Positions 46,324 through 57,955 of a DNA stretch of 64,000 bases are shown piece after piece (positions within the stretch are counted from its first letter, which is position 1; each line of letters starts with the position of its first letter). Under the pieces are notes generated by a model. It was not told the origin of the DNA, ran no database searches, and saw nothing but the letters and a program-made list of their open reading frames with translations. The translations under genes were made by a program, and so were the position numbers. The stretch is from the NCBI GenBank assembly GCA_025766275.1, contig JAFKAC010000003.1, positions 434,001 to 498,000 of the forward strand. The letters run 5' to 3'. This stretch comes from Lactarius indigo. Its lineage: Eukaryota; Basidiomycota; Agaricomycetes; Russulales; Russulaceae.

Positions 46324-48188
46324 ATGGGAGCGAATCTTTCTGTTGGCGGTTCTGTTCCACATCCGGGTTGTGACGCAGCGGCGTTGTCTGGGTCATCGTT
46401 TCCGTATTACTATCTCTCGCCCGAATGTGTCTGGGAACTTGCGACGACCCGCGGTGGTTTGGCTGTAGCACTGAGTCTCGTACTCATTCTAGTCGTTCGC
46501 TATTCGACCAGCCCATGGCGCCGAGTTCCCCCTGGCCCCCGGGGTCTTCCTCTTATCGGAAATGTCCTTGAACTACGAGACAAGGTCTGGTTGTTTCAGA
46601 AGGATTGCAAGCAAAAATACGGTACGCTCTCTTTTTACTGGAACGTGTTCACGAGCTCACGATGTTCTAGAGGACGTGTTGTACTTAAGTGCTCTCGGCC
46701 AACCCATTCTCGTCTTGAATAGTCTCAAGGCAGCTTCAGAGCTCCTTGATCGTCGTTCAAACATTTATTCTGGTTGTCCTCACCTAATTATGGCTCAAGA
46801 AATAGTTTCAGGCAGTCTTATATTTGTCATTCTCAATCACGTAGATGAGTAAGTGTTGTAATCTCCTCGTACAACTAGTGCTAATCTTGTCCGTAGCCGC
46901 TGGCGCCGTAGCCGGCGGGCAGCTCATCAGGTCCTTACAAAAGCCGCAGTTCGCGATTATCACAATGTTCTACGTAAAGAAGGCGTACTTCTTGCTTCTG
47001 CGTTGCTTGCGAATCCTGGTGATGTAGAAAAACATATTCAACGCACCGCCGCTTCTGCAACTATGTCCATCTTATACGATTACCCCACCCTTAGAACCGA
47101 TGATGACAAAAATCTGAAGGGGATTTTAGCTTTCGCCGATCGTATGTCCCAGACAGTTGCTCCAGGAGCATATCTCGTCGAGCTGTTCCCTTGGATGTTG
47201 CACATCCCAGAAAGGTCCGCCCTAATATCGATCCCGTGTTTCTCTAGCTCACTGGTATGACATTGCCTAAGGTTCGCTCGGTGGAAGTATGAAGGAAACC
47301 GAGATTTCACCCGATTCAATAACTTGTTCGAGTCGCTTTTTAATCGTGTCCTGAGTGCTTTGGTAGGTATAGATCCGGACACGATTGGTCAATATTTTCT
47401 GAATCAGGGGATTTACAGTCTGAGGGTTCGGAGTGACCAAGTATATGTGCGTCTCTCTTCGAAGGCTCTGACCACAACCAACTTTCTCATCAAGAAATGG
47501 CATGGTTCGCGGGGACATTATTGTGTGTTGTTCCCTTGTACCTACGAGAATCCTTGCTGAACCGCCCTTTCTGGCAGTACTGCTGGCTCTGAGACGACGT
47601 CCACAACGATGAGCTGGTGGGCACTCGCAATGATTGCACATCCAGAAGTGCAGAAGCGTGCACATATTGAGCTGGACACAGTCGTCGGCAGATCCCGCGT
47701 CAATGGGATGTTCATCCCCAAGGGAGCCATTTGCCTCACGAATCTCATTCAATGTCACCGTGACCCGTCTTCTTATGGCGACGATGCCGCCGATTTCAGG
47801 CCGGAAAGGTTTCTTGGCGCGCATGGAGAGATCCTTCCGGGACCCGCAGAGACGCACGAAGACGGGCACGCCTCATTCGGGTTTGGGAAGCGGGCTTGCG
47901 TTGGGAAACACATCACCAACGAGTCGCTGTTCATTAACATAGCCACGGCACTCTGGGCAATGACGCTCGAACGGGCTTGTGATAAAGATGGAAATGAAGT
48001 TCCCGTTGACGTGGACACGTTCGTGGATACGGGGATGACTTTGTACGCATCCCACCCCTTAGCTGCGTCGAACCTGGCTGCTAACTGTACTTAATAGAAA
48101 ACCGGCCCCATACGAGTGCAAGATAACTTCTCGGTTTGGTGAGGCAGTTTCGATACTGGCGGCCGAGGAGGAACTCCTGAAGACATGA
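46324..48188 (+). pseudogene. Cytochrome P450 array copy 5, lacking the K-helix and with a stop
   Basis: Exons 46324-46621, 46671-46848, 46897-47214, 47272-47362, 47419-47522, 47578-48042 and 48098-48188 align with intact copies. Exons 1-4 and 7 have the expected lengths and no shifts. Exon 5 carries TGA at 47434-47436 where others have CGA (GSER then P). Exon 6 has a clean in-frame loss of about 120 bp between VVGRSR and NGMFIPKG. This removes the PTFSDAPNLPYIQ segment and the ExxR K-helix, without which a P450 cannot fold around haem. The haem loop FGFGKRACVG remains. These two lesions are not one-base insertions, so this copy is a real pseudogene. Confidence 0.9.
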
Positions 48189-48329
48189 ATCTGGGACGCT
48201 GACGCAAAGCAGATCATGATTGAGGTGTTTCGGATAGTGCGGAGCTTGATGGCCCTACAATTCTCTATGTAGATGGATTGGGGTCACTCTTGTAACCCTA
48301 TGAGTTTGGATGGTTGACGACGCAAGGGA
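48189..48329. repeat. Short 3' flank of P450 copy 5
   Basis: Matches the start of the shared post-P450 flank (GATTGGGGTCACTC) and then joins directly to BRCA2 fragment 7. Confidence 0.4.
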
Positions 48330-49015
48330 CTGCAGAGATCTCGAAGAATACGACCGCCGATCTCACCATCACCTTGTAACAACGCTCACCTCGCACCTTG
48401 GCATTCCAAACCCTTATACTGACTCGAGAGTATGCAGAAGACATGCCCGGGCACATCGAATGCATGCGAATTACTTATCGGTTCGGCACTGCACACTAGC
48501 AAGGAAGCGGGCTGGCTCGCGCGCTTCACGCAAGATCGCGCTAAGAAGGGTCGTGAAACCCTTGAGCTGGGACTCGAGCGCGAGTACCTGTAACTGAGTT
48601 GCGGGTACAATAGCTCCCGGAATCTAGCCTCTCGATCATCCGTTGCGCAGCGCTCCAACGAAGCGCTCTGTCTAAGGCTGCGTGTCCTCCGCGCGAAGTG
48701 GGCAGCTTCCGCGTCTTGCTGATGCGCAATTCCGAGTACCGCATGACGCGAACACGTGCACTGCCGTGTGGTCGAGCTGACGTGCTGGGACGTATTGTCG
48801 TTATCGTTCGACGGCGCTACTGCGGGGCGCTTCAAAGAGGGACCAGCGCTTCCAAGTCAGTCTAGCGTATAGTGCACATTCCAATAATATGCATTAGCGC
48901 CCTAGATTACGAATCTGCTGCCTCCGCCGACGGAGAAAATGGATCGCCGCGCGGAGGGCTCACGTGTGGTACGTCAGCTCAAGCAAAATCTCGCGGTGGA
49001 CCAAATTCTAGGGCC
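48330..49015 (+). pseudogene. BRCA2/Brh2 gene fragment 7 (small OB1 piece plus last OB)
   Basis: A short OB1 piece (DLEEYDRRSHHHLVTT, equivalent to VLEAYDRVELAIT; LTSHLGIPNP, equivalent to LAPWHAKLGF) is joined at about 48415 to the segment with the EDMPGHIE equivalent. It then runs through KEAGWLARFTQDRAKKGRETLE and the last OB fold (ELTCWDVLSLSFDGATAGRFK in shifted frame) to TKF near 49013. It is the shortest BRCA2 piece. Multiple frame changes. Confidence 0.7.
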
Positions 49016-50376
49016 TTGAATGTAGCTCGCCGCACTCATGCGATTGTTCGACATTCATCGTTCATTGCTGCATCATACACCTCTTTCCCTTTTCTTCCCA
49101 GACCACGAGCTCGATAACTTAATCGGTGACCAGGTGATCCAGCTAGATAAGCAGGCTATTCGGCGTAGCAATCGAAAGAAGTTCGATGAACGTTTCTATA
49201 TGTAGGGGATACAGTATACGGTCAATCTACCATCCTGAACCCGGCATTGTTTATAATTACCTTCTCCATTTCTTGGTCTCTTCTTTTCTCATACCTTCCA
49301 TCGGACAGGCACGTCGTTCGTCTCACCTTACTCGCTGGGGGCGACGCATACGGCAGTGTATAGAGACCAGGATAATTATGGGAAGTGAATAGGGGTTGCC
49401 CAGCACTCCGTACTCAGCGCTCAGCGCTGAGACCTAAGAAACCACTCTTGCCATTTCACCACGTTTCCTGAAATCACCACTATGTGCATCAACAGTGTGT
49501 ATACTGATCGAAAGGTTAGAACATGAGGGCACTGCATTATAGCCCGTCTGAGATGGAGTAAATTAGAGTATTATCTTGAGTGAGCAGACAGGGGCTCATT
49601 CCCCTCTTGCTCCACCTCTCCGCCCATTTTTCCAATCGGCGGTCTGGAAGAGTCAGAAATCTTTTATTTTGCCGCCCCGACAAGCCCAGTAATTGAAGGG
49701 GCCAAAGAGGCCGACAATATAACTGCGAGTCTGTCCAGCGCTCATCAGGACGTCGCTCTGGCGGCCCGCCCTACTCGGGGCGATCCCGCCTACAGACGCA
49801 AACCTGCTCAGAAGGGCTATGCGCTTTCGCCCAATCTCTACGCAGCCTTTGCGTACCGTTGAACATTAAATACCTCGGTAGAATCTTTCCACTTTTCTCA
49901 GTTGTCACTACTTTATATACACCTACAGGACAGTTGTGCGTTCCCAATTGCCTAGCGTTCTGCCAGTGTAACAGGCGCCCCTTTCTTACCCTCATTTTTC
50001 CTTCCCTGGCGACTGCCGCACGGAACTTGGCCCGGAAGAGCAGCGACTCACAAAGGTGGAAAATGGCGAACGCCGTGCATTCTACCTCTGTATATCACCT
50101 CTAACCAATTATAGGCAAGCCAGTGAAACGCCACTGCGGCGTTCCCTCCATTTTCAAGTCGCCGTCATTCTCCAGTTTTTATCCTCATTTCTGTCTCTCA
50201 GCCTACCTCCGGGCTTTCATCTACAGCAGATCTATTCGCCCGTCGTCCCACGGATGCTGCCGAGCAGTTACAGACAAGGTTACGGGGGCCAAACACCACA
50301 TTGTGTAGCAGCAGAATATAAATGGGAGACCGCCGCCTTCTGATGTCGTTACTAGCAACCTTCTTCGACTCACGGG
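49016..50376. repeat. 5' flank of P450 copy 6, partly conserved
   Basis: Distal block at about 49340-49530 and proximal block at about 50110-50280 (GAAACGCCACTGCGGCG). The intervening 49550-50100 is unit-specific, with no recognised gene. Confidence 0.5.
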
Positions 50377-52382
50377 ATGAGAAGGAATCTTTCTGTCGGT
50401 GATTCTGTTCATCTGGGATGCAACACGACGGCATTGCCTGGGTCGTCGTTTCCGTATTACCGTCTCTCGCCTCGACTGTGTCTGGGAGCTTGCAGCAACC
50501 CGCGGAGGTTTGGCTGTAGTACTGGGCCTCGCACTTATTCTAGTCGTTCGCTATTCGACCAGCCCATGGCGCCGAGTTCCCCCTGGTCCCCGGGGTCTTC
50601 CTCTCATCGGAAATGTCCTTGAACTACAAGACAAGGATCTGGTTGTTTAACAGAGATTGCAAGCAAAAATACGGTCCGCTCTCTTTTTTTACTGGAACGT
50701 GTTCACGAGCTCACGATATTCTAGAGGATGTGATGTACTTAAGTGCTCTCGGTCAACCCATTCTCGTCTTGAATAGTCTCAAGGCAGCTTCAGAGCTGCT
50801 CGATCGCCGTTCAAACATTTATTCTGGTCGCCCTCGTCTCATTATGGCTCAAGAAATCATTTCTGGCAGTCTTCTATTTGCCCTTCTCAACCAGGTGGAA
50901 TGAGTAAGTTTTGTAGTTGCCTCGTAGCAATCAGTGCTAATCTTTCCGCAGCCGCTGGCGCCGTAGCCGGCGGGCAGCTCATCAGGTTCCTTACCAAAGC
51001 CGCAGTTCGCGATTATCACAATGTTCTTCGTAAAGAAGGTGTACTCCTTACTTCTGCGTTGCTTGCGAATCCTGGCGCTTCGGAGGAACACTTTCAACGC
51101 ACCGCCTGCTTCTGCGACCATGTCCATGCTGTATGATTACCCTACCCTTGAATCCGGAAGTGATAAAACCGTGAAGGAGGTCTTAGCTTTCACCGAACGT
51201 ATTTCTATGACGGCCTGCTCCAGGAGCATATCTCGTCGAGTTGTTCCCTTGGATGTTGCACATCCCAGAAAGGTCCGTCTCAATATCGATCCCGTGTTTC
51301 TCTGGCTCAGCGGCACTGACCTTGTCCTCAGGTTCGCTAGGTGGAAGTATGAAGGAAACCGAGATTTCACCCGATTCAATACCTTGTTCGGATCACTTTT
51401 TAATCGTGTCCTGAGTGCTTTGGTAGGTATAGATGTGGAGACTATTAAGCGATATTTTCTGAACGGGGAAATTTATAGTCTGAGGGTTCGGAACGACCGA
51501 GTATATGTGCATCGCTCTTCAAAGGCTCTGACAACCACCAGCTTTCTCGTCAAGAAATGGCTTGGGTCGCCGGAGGATTATTGTGTGTCCTTCTCTTCAT
51601 GACCTCGAGACTCCCTTGCTGAATTGCCCTTCTGATAGCGGCGCTGGCGCTGAGACGAACGTCCACTGACGATGAGTTGGTGGGCTCTCGCAATGATTGC
51701 GCACCCAGAAGGTACAGAAGCGTGCACATATCGAACTAGACACCGGTCGTTAGCCGATTCGCGCACCCCGACATTTTCAGGATGCATCCCAACCTTCCGT
51801 ACATACAAGCGATTGTCAAAGAAGTCCTTCCGATGGCGTCCTGCTATCCCATTTTCGCTCCCACACTCCACGATGGAGGATGACTGGTACAATGGGATGT
51901 TCATCCCCAAGGGAACCATTTGCCTCACGAATCTCATTGCAATGTAACCGCGATCCTATATTATGGTGACGACTGCGGCGGATTTCAGACCAGAAGCGGT
52001 TTCCTCGGAGCTACATGGCGAGATCCTTCCAGGGTCCTACGGAGACGCACGAAGAAGGGCACGGTACATTCGGGTTTGGGAAGCGGGCTTGCGTTGGGAA
52101 ACACATCGCCAACGAGTCACTGTTCATCTACATAGCCACAGCGCTCTGGGCAGTGACGCTCGAACGGGCTCGTGATGAAGATGGAAATGAAGTTCCTGTT
52201 GATGTGGACGTACTCGTGGATACTGGGAATGACATTGTACGCATATCACCCCTTAGCTGCGTCGAACCTGGCTGCTAACTGTACCTAATAGAAGACCAGC
52301 CCCATACGAGTGCAATATAACTGCTCGGTTTGGTGAGGTAGTTTCGATACTGGCAGCAGAGGAGGAACTCCTGAAGACATGA
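50377..52382 (+). pseudogene. Cytochrome P450 array copy 6, riddled with one-base insertions
   Basis: All seven exons and all motifs of the family are recognisable (membrane helix, PPGPRGLPLIGN, NVLELQDK, YLSALGQP, the FSLPH segment, FGFGKRACVG). Compared with copies 3 and 4 there are extra single bases near 50470, 50637, 50889, 50985, 51105, 51213 and about ten more between 51655 and 52010. Examples of the last group are in GAGACGAACGTCC, CAGAAGGTACAG, CAACCTTCC-flanking GGATGCATCCC and CCAGAAGCGG. Nearly every lesion is an insertion, and aligned sequence between them is close to copy 4. Either an actively decaying pseudogene or, more likely, an intact gene in a poorly polished stretch. Confidence 0.8.
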
Positions 52383-53219
52383 ATCTGGGACGGCCAACGC
52401 GGAGCAGATCACGATTGAGTTGTTTCGGACGGCTTGATGGCCGCACGATTCTCTACGTTGACGGATTGGGGTCATTCTCACGTTTGTAATCTTATTAGCT
52501 GGACGGCCGGCGGACATGGTGACGGTGTCGGACGTATGATCGAAAGTGGCGAGGTGCGGAACTTTTAGATGGCCAACTCATCGCGTCGCTCAAATCAGGG
52601 TCCGACTCCAATCTTGGGCTGGCCGGCGAACACGGACGTCACTTTGTTTCGCCCTCTCTCGCATCCTCTCTCGCCTCTTGTTCGTTCGATCAAGGCGCAG
52701 TCTTTTTGGATAACGTCCAAGTGCCAGGTATTTATTGAAAGCCTTCGTTATGAATGTAGGGAGCCAGCCGGCAGGGCTAAATAGTTAGCAAGTGTTACTT
52801 ACTGGATACGGATGTGTATATCTTGGCCCACGTGCGAGAAATTGCGATAGGCGAACGGACAGCTGCTTGATGTTGGGAAGATGACGGGAGATGATGGTGC
52901 AGAGGGGGCACTGGTATCGTCGCCATCACAGTTCGAAGCAGGAGGTGTGGTGTTCTCGACTTTCGTTTGAGCCACTGCGGGTTACAGTAATAAACGTACC
53001 TGGAAGTAAGACGAAGACGTCTGGGCGCACCTGGGTAGTGGTTCTAACACTCGACCTGCCACGGGATTGGCCCCTTGTTGAAAGTGGCTTTGGACATCTC
53101 AACAAAGGCGAGGAAAATGAACGACAACGAATCGACGCAAGCCTAGGAAGTGACACCCAAATAAGTGCAATGGTCCGCGGCCCCGAGGACGGCATATGTA
53201 AGCGTGGACTCTCAACAAC
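52383..53219. other. Shared P450 3' flank, then DUF6535 gene promoter
   Basis: 52385-52780 matches the post-P450 flanks at 15.2 and 43.2 kb (GACGGATTGGGGTCATTC, TATTTATTGAAAGCC). After that the array homology ends. An ATG at 53124 (MNDNESTQA then TAG) could be an upstream exon of the DUF6535 gene but is not supported by a clear donor. Confidence 0.45.
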
Positions 53220-55992
53220 ATGGCATCGACGTCCCGGGCTCCTCACGAAGATATCAATACTGTAATGGAGGCAGGAATAGGCCTGGGAACAGGTAAATTG
53301 CTCCCACTTGGCTCAATATCTATCACTGACGCTCCCACAGGTGACTACCAGTACCCGCCCCAGTCGGCGCAGAATCAAGTACCGCAGGGCGTATCGAACT
53401 TTGTTGACGGCTCTGGACCTATTTTTTCAATGTATTTAGAAATGGCTTTGGAAGAAGACAAGAAGATGGCTGAACGATGGAAAGCGGACGCTGATGGGAT
53501 CCTTATTTTTGTGCGTTTCCATAGTCCAATGCCGTGCTCAACACCAACTCAATAATCACAGACTGGCTTATTCTCTGCTGCTGTGGCATCGTTCATATCG
53601 GTGTCGATTCAGGACATTCGACAGAAATCCACAAGACACCTCCAACTTCTACCTTGCGAATATCTATCACACTGTTTCCAACCCTGATCAATCCAATGTT
53701 TCCCTCCCTTCTTCTCCACCCCCATTCTCTCCACCAACGTACGCCGTCTGGGATCAATTCACTTTGGTTCTTGAGCTTGGTCATCAGTCTTACCTGTGCT
53801 CTTCTTGCGACCTTGCTGCAGCAATGGGCACGAAGGTATCTCAAGGTCACCCAGTTGCGCTACGGTCCACACAAGCGAGCAAGAATTCGTGCGTTCTTTG
53901 CCGAGGGGGTCGACAAGTTTCTCCTTCCATGGGTGGTCGATACGTTACCCGCGCTGCTCCACATTTCCCTGTTCCTGTTCTTCGCCGGCCTGGTTGTATT
54001 CCTAAGCAACATTTATACCACGATTTTCGAGTTGGTGCTATTATGGGTCGGTCCTTTACACAGCCTTGTATGGATGCATCACAATCATGCCAATCCTTTC
54101 GTCACGATAGCCCATACTATACATCGCTTTCGTCCTCTGTCTGGTTCATTGTTTTTGGAATCCGATGCGTCGTCGCTCAGGTTCATTGGTGGTTTGTTCT
54201 GTCGGTTCGCCATCATCGCCCTGATCTTTCGGAGAATCAGGGGCCATTGGCACAACTTGCTCGTGCAGGGCATTCAGAAGACCGCCGAAGAAACTGCGCT
54301 AAATTCCCGATCAGAGATCGACACTCGTGCCTTCATGTGGACGTTCGACTGTTTGGACGAAGATCACGAACTGGAGCGCTTCTTTTCTGGCTTACCCGGC
54401 TTCCGCAGCTCTAAGGAGGTCGACGATCCTTTGCCCAGTTTCACTTGGGAGCAAAAATGGAAGCTTTTTCTACCATTGACCTGGTTATTGGACCGCACAT
54501 TCACATCCGATCTGTTGCCTGCGCCTGTCAAAAGACGACGGGCCATTATATGCGCGAAGGCCATCGATCCAGCACACAACCCCGTTGCATTTAATGCCCT
54601 TGACATAATTCTGTCCAACGATCATGATAGTGGTCCGCTAGCCGCCGAAATTTTGCAGATTGTGAGGCGCTGGCGCAATAACACAGATGAAGATACTAGG
54701 TTGGTAACACAAGCTACAATCTCTAGTATTGTCGCAAGGGCGCGACGGCGCGACGACCTTTGGTTCATTCTTGCTTCCAATGAACTGGGTATCTCAGAAT
54801 CTGTCCTCCGAGACTACGCTGCGCACGGTAGCAGCCTCGAACTCGCCATATTGATTCACGTTACTCGCCAGCAATTTAGCCATTTCGGGGAACAGTACTG
54901 GCCATCGTTTGCATTCTCGAAGGTTCTAGAAGTAGCTTCCGATTTCGATGTACAAGATACGTCTTCCCCTGAATTGCAGCACGAGTTCTGTGCTCTTTGG
55001 AATCAAATTGTTTTACACGTGCAAAATTACGACAGTGGGTCGATGGCCTTCCATATCTTGGGTCCAATTCGCAATGTCTACACCGCCCTACATCAAGACA
55101 CCGATTCTTCCCCAACGCGCTTCTCCGCCTCCACTCCCGGTCTTGACCAGATTCTGTGGGAATCTTCCTCGTATCCGGTCTGCAACGTCTCTGGTCATAT
55201 TCGTCCCACTGTCCTTCACGATAACGCTGCGCTACCCCCTGCCTCCCTCGTCAGTCCCGATGCACCTTCCTCGTCCGTACCTGATTCACCTCATGTTTCC
55301 GAAAGCCTCACGGAGGTGCCACCGCTTGACAGTTTCCTCCCCGTTCATCAGATAGCCATGGAAGGGCACCGCATTCCTGTAACCTCAGCCAGATCCAACC
55401 ACTACCGGGGCAACACGAGACATCGTCATCCTCAGCTACGATAATACCCCATTATACTCCCGATACTTCGACATCCATCGCACCTCTCTCAACCTCCCCA
55501 CCCGCTGACATTGCCCTCCAGCACAACCAAGACCTCCTGACGCCTCCCCAACCGCCAAATCGTACATCGTCGGCTTCTTCTCATTCAGTGTTCGACATCA
55601 TACTTCCTACTTGTCCCCCGCTACCTTCGTACTCACCCATGACTGGATCAGACCACTCACCGTCTTTCCCAGAATCTCATCGCTCAATTCCCGCTGATAC
55701 TGCTCCCAGCACTTCTCTAGGGCAAACCTCCGCTCCTAGTCTGAGTACTGCTCCCGAGGTCAATAAAGGCCCGAAGCCTGGTTTGCGCAAGGATAAGGAC
55801 ACTGGTCCCCTCACGGTGAATCGCGCAATCTACTCAGACACTGTGACCACCCTAGATTTTCCACCACAATCCTTATCACGTCCATTGGATGCTGAATTGA
55901 ACACAGCAGCCATCATGGGTTCATCACAGCGGGGTGAGCGTACGGGAGATCATTCTCCGCATCCTTCGCATTACCAGTATGATATCATTTGA
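53220..55992 (+). pseudogene. DUF6535-domain membrane protein, frameshifted as given
   Basis: Exons 53220-53292 and 53341-53510 are followed by a long exon from 53562. The N-terminal part reads DYQYPPQSAQNQ, WKADADGILIF, TGLFSAAVASFISVSIQDI, NPQDTSNFYLANIY, PPFSPPTYAVW, NSLWFLSLVISLTCALLATL, QWARRYLKVTQ, HKRARIRAFFAEGVDKF, LLHISLFLFFAGLVVFLSN and MPIFRHDSPYYTSLSSSVWF. This is the usual DUF6535 layout, with four or so membrane helices. A long variable C-terminal region with a Pro/Ser/Thr-rich tail follows, to about 55990. Extra single bases near 53631, 53749, 54051 and 54097, and a shift near 55410, break the frame; a 636-codon open frame starting at 53534 covers most of the rest. The function of DUF6535 is unknown. 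The four-insertion pattern is like that in P450 copy 6, so the gene may be intact in reality. Confidence 0.8.
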
Positions 55993-57520
55993 CGCGTCCG
56001 CCAATCTCCAAGATATGCGTGTTCGATAAGACATATTTGGATATCACTAAACTGTTACTATTCACTGTTTTATTTCCCATCGCCGTCCCATCACGCGGTA
56101 CAAATTGAAATATGTGTGAAAACTCGAGTAGATATGGACTTAGCGTGTGGTTAAGAGAACGCCGCCGCCATCGACATAGCGAACGACAGCGCGTCTGATC
56201 TCTGAAAGTCCCCGACTACTTCAATGGCGGCGTTACCCCCGTCGTGATTACCTCATTCCGGCACAGGACGAAAGCGACAACGCCGAGCATGCCTACCCAA
56301 CAGCACTGATTCCTGCAGACTGATTTGGGTCACAAACATGTACCGTACTTCCCTGTAGCGTCTGCGCACACGTAATGCTAACCGTACAGGTCAAGCCCGC
56401 CATTCAGAGATATCCGGAGGGTGTAAAAAAGGCGGGTGCGATTGCGTACACTGCCAAACGTCCCTGACCCCGTTTGAGGGTTCGGTAACCCAAGGTCCCC
56501 ACGACCCCAATTTAGGCTCATCTGAGTGCTAGTCGAGCGGAGGTTAGACCAGCACTGAACCCAGGACCCTGTACCAGCCCTGGGGGAGTCCTCAAAACGG
56601 TGCTGGATAATATGCCGTAGTTTCCTTTTTTGGCCCAGACAGACCAATTGTATCCACCAAGGTATCCACCCAGTTGTCCACACACGCACATCAAGAAAAC
56701 AACAATATGTTATTTGTGGTTCTATTACTAGCATACACCAATAACATCCCTGAACATGCAGGCCTACTCGAAGTGTGGGTGCCAGAATGGACAATGTAGT
56801 ATGGGAGGCGCTGCCATCAGGCAGGAGCGGTGCAGGATATTGTGATGGTAAAAGTCCGGATTTGTTGTGGGCATAAGAGGGGCTGGTAATAGTAGTGGTG
56901 AGAGTGGGGGTAGTAGCAGTGTAGTGGGAAGGACACCATGGTACGAGAAATTGAAGTTGAAGTCAGTGAATAGCGGCAATGGCAGTAAGGATGGTAGCGG
57001 TGCAGTGGAAGGACGCAAAAAAAATTGAAGTTGAAGTTGAAAGTCGCCGTGAAAGCTTGCCAAAGTACTTAGGTAATCAAACTTAGTCAGCTCTCACAAC
57101 GAGCCTGGTGTCACCCCAGCCCTGGAGCAGGGTCCAGAAAGTACTGCCTGATTGTCACAAACCCGGTCCCTCAGACAGGGTTCATTCAAGGTAACCGATC
57201 TCAACATTCAGTTGACCTGGCAATAATCCCCGAACAAGGTGGACACATGGTCAGCTTAGTGTGGCCCGTGCGAACCCGGCCATAGGATCCGGGGTGAATT
57301 TGCCGTGTAGTGAGGACCGCATCGAGACCGAAGAGGTGGGTTAAGAGTCCAAGATTGGCCTGGTTGGACAGGCCGTGTCGATCACGTCGAATATTGCCGG
57401 CTGTGACCCGGCGCTGTATTACAGTTACCTTTCCATTCTCGGCCCTTCTTCTCATCCCTTCTTTTCTCACCCCTTCTCATCAGTCAGTCGTGCTTTCATC
57501 TTACATCACCCATTGAAATT
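55993..57520. other. Intergenic, no gene recognised
   Basis: Includes low-complexity GTAGTGGGAAGGAC/GTGCAGTGGAAGGAC-type imperfect repeats with GAAGTTGAAGTTGAA words at about 56870-57050. A unique stretch at 56400-56620 might be a solo LTR or other element, but no ends were found. Confidence 0.35.
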
Positions 57521-57955
57521 ATTTGTGGTGATGTATACGGCAGTTCCCCCTGAAGGCCAGGAATATGATAGGAAGTGAACAAAGATGCACTGCGCCGAGA
57601 TCTGAGCAGCTACTCTTATCCCTTTCACTGCACTTCTGAAAGCATCACAACATCGGTTTTACTAGCGTGTGCATGTGCTGCCCGAAAGGCTCGGGTTAGA
57701 ACGCGAGGGCACGTCATGACGGCAAATGACAAGCGCCTAGCACTATTCGTGACGACGGCATATGACCGTATATCCAATTATAGGCACAAGCCAGTAAAAC
57801 GCCGCTTCATGTCAATTTCGATTTACCCTCATTTCTATCTCTCCAGGTTCTCAAGTACAGTAAACCCATTCGCCCAACGTTCCACGGATACTTCCGACAT
57901 ATAAATTGCCAAGGTCGCCTGATATCTTTACTGGTAGCCGTCCTCGACCCACGCG
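57521..57955. repeat. Conserved 5' flank of the P450 unit (copy 7)
   Basis: Distal block 57530-57720 and proximal block from 57785, nearly identical to 60960-61390 of copy 8. The similarity extends left to about 57405, the left limit of the tandem duplication. Confidence 0.6.

Noticed and set aside
53534..55444. A novel 636-residue protein starting at 53534
   Set aside because: Its start lies in an intron and its first part is out of frame; comparison with DUF6535 proteins shows it is the shifted remainder of the gene starting at 53220.
56764..57063. A leucine/proline-rich small protein on the minus strand
   Set aside because: Encoded by low-complexity repeats (GAAGTTGAAGTTGAA, GTAGTAGCAG-like); no sign of a real gene.
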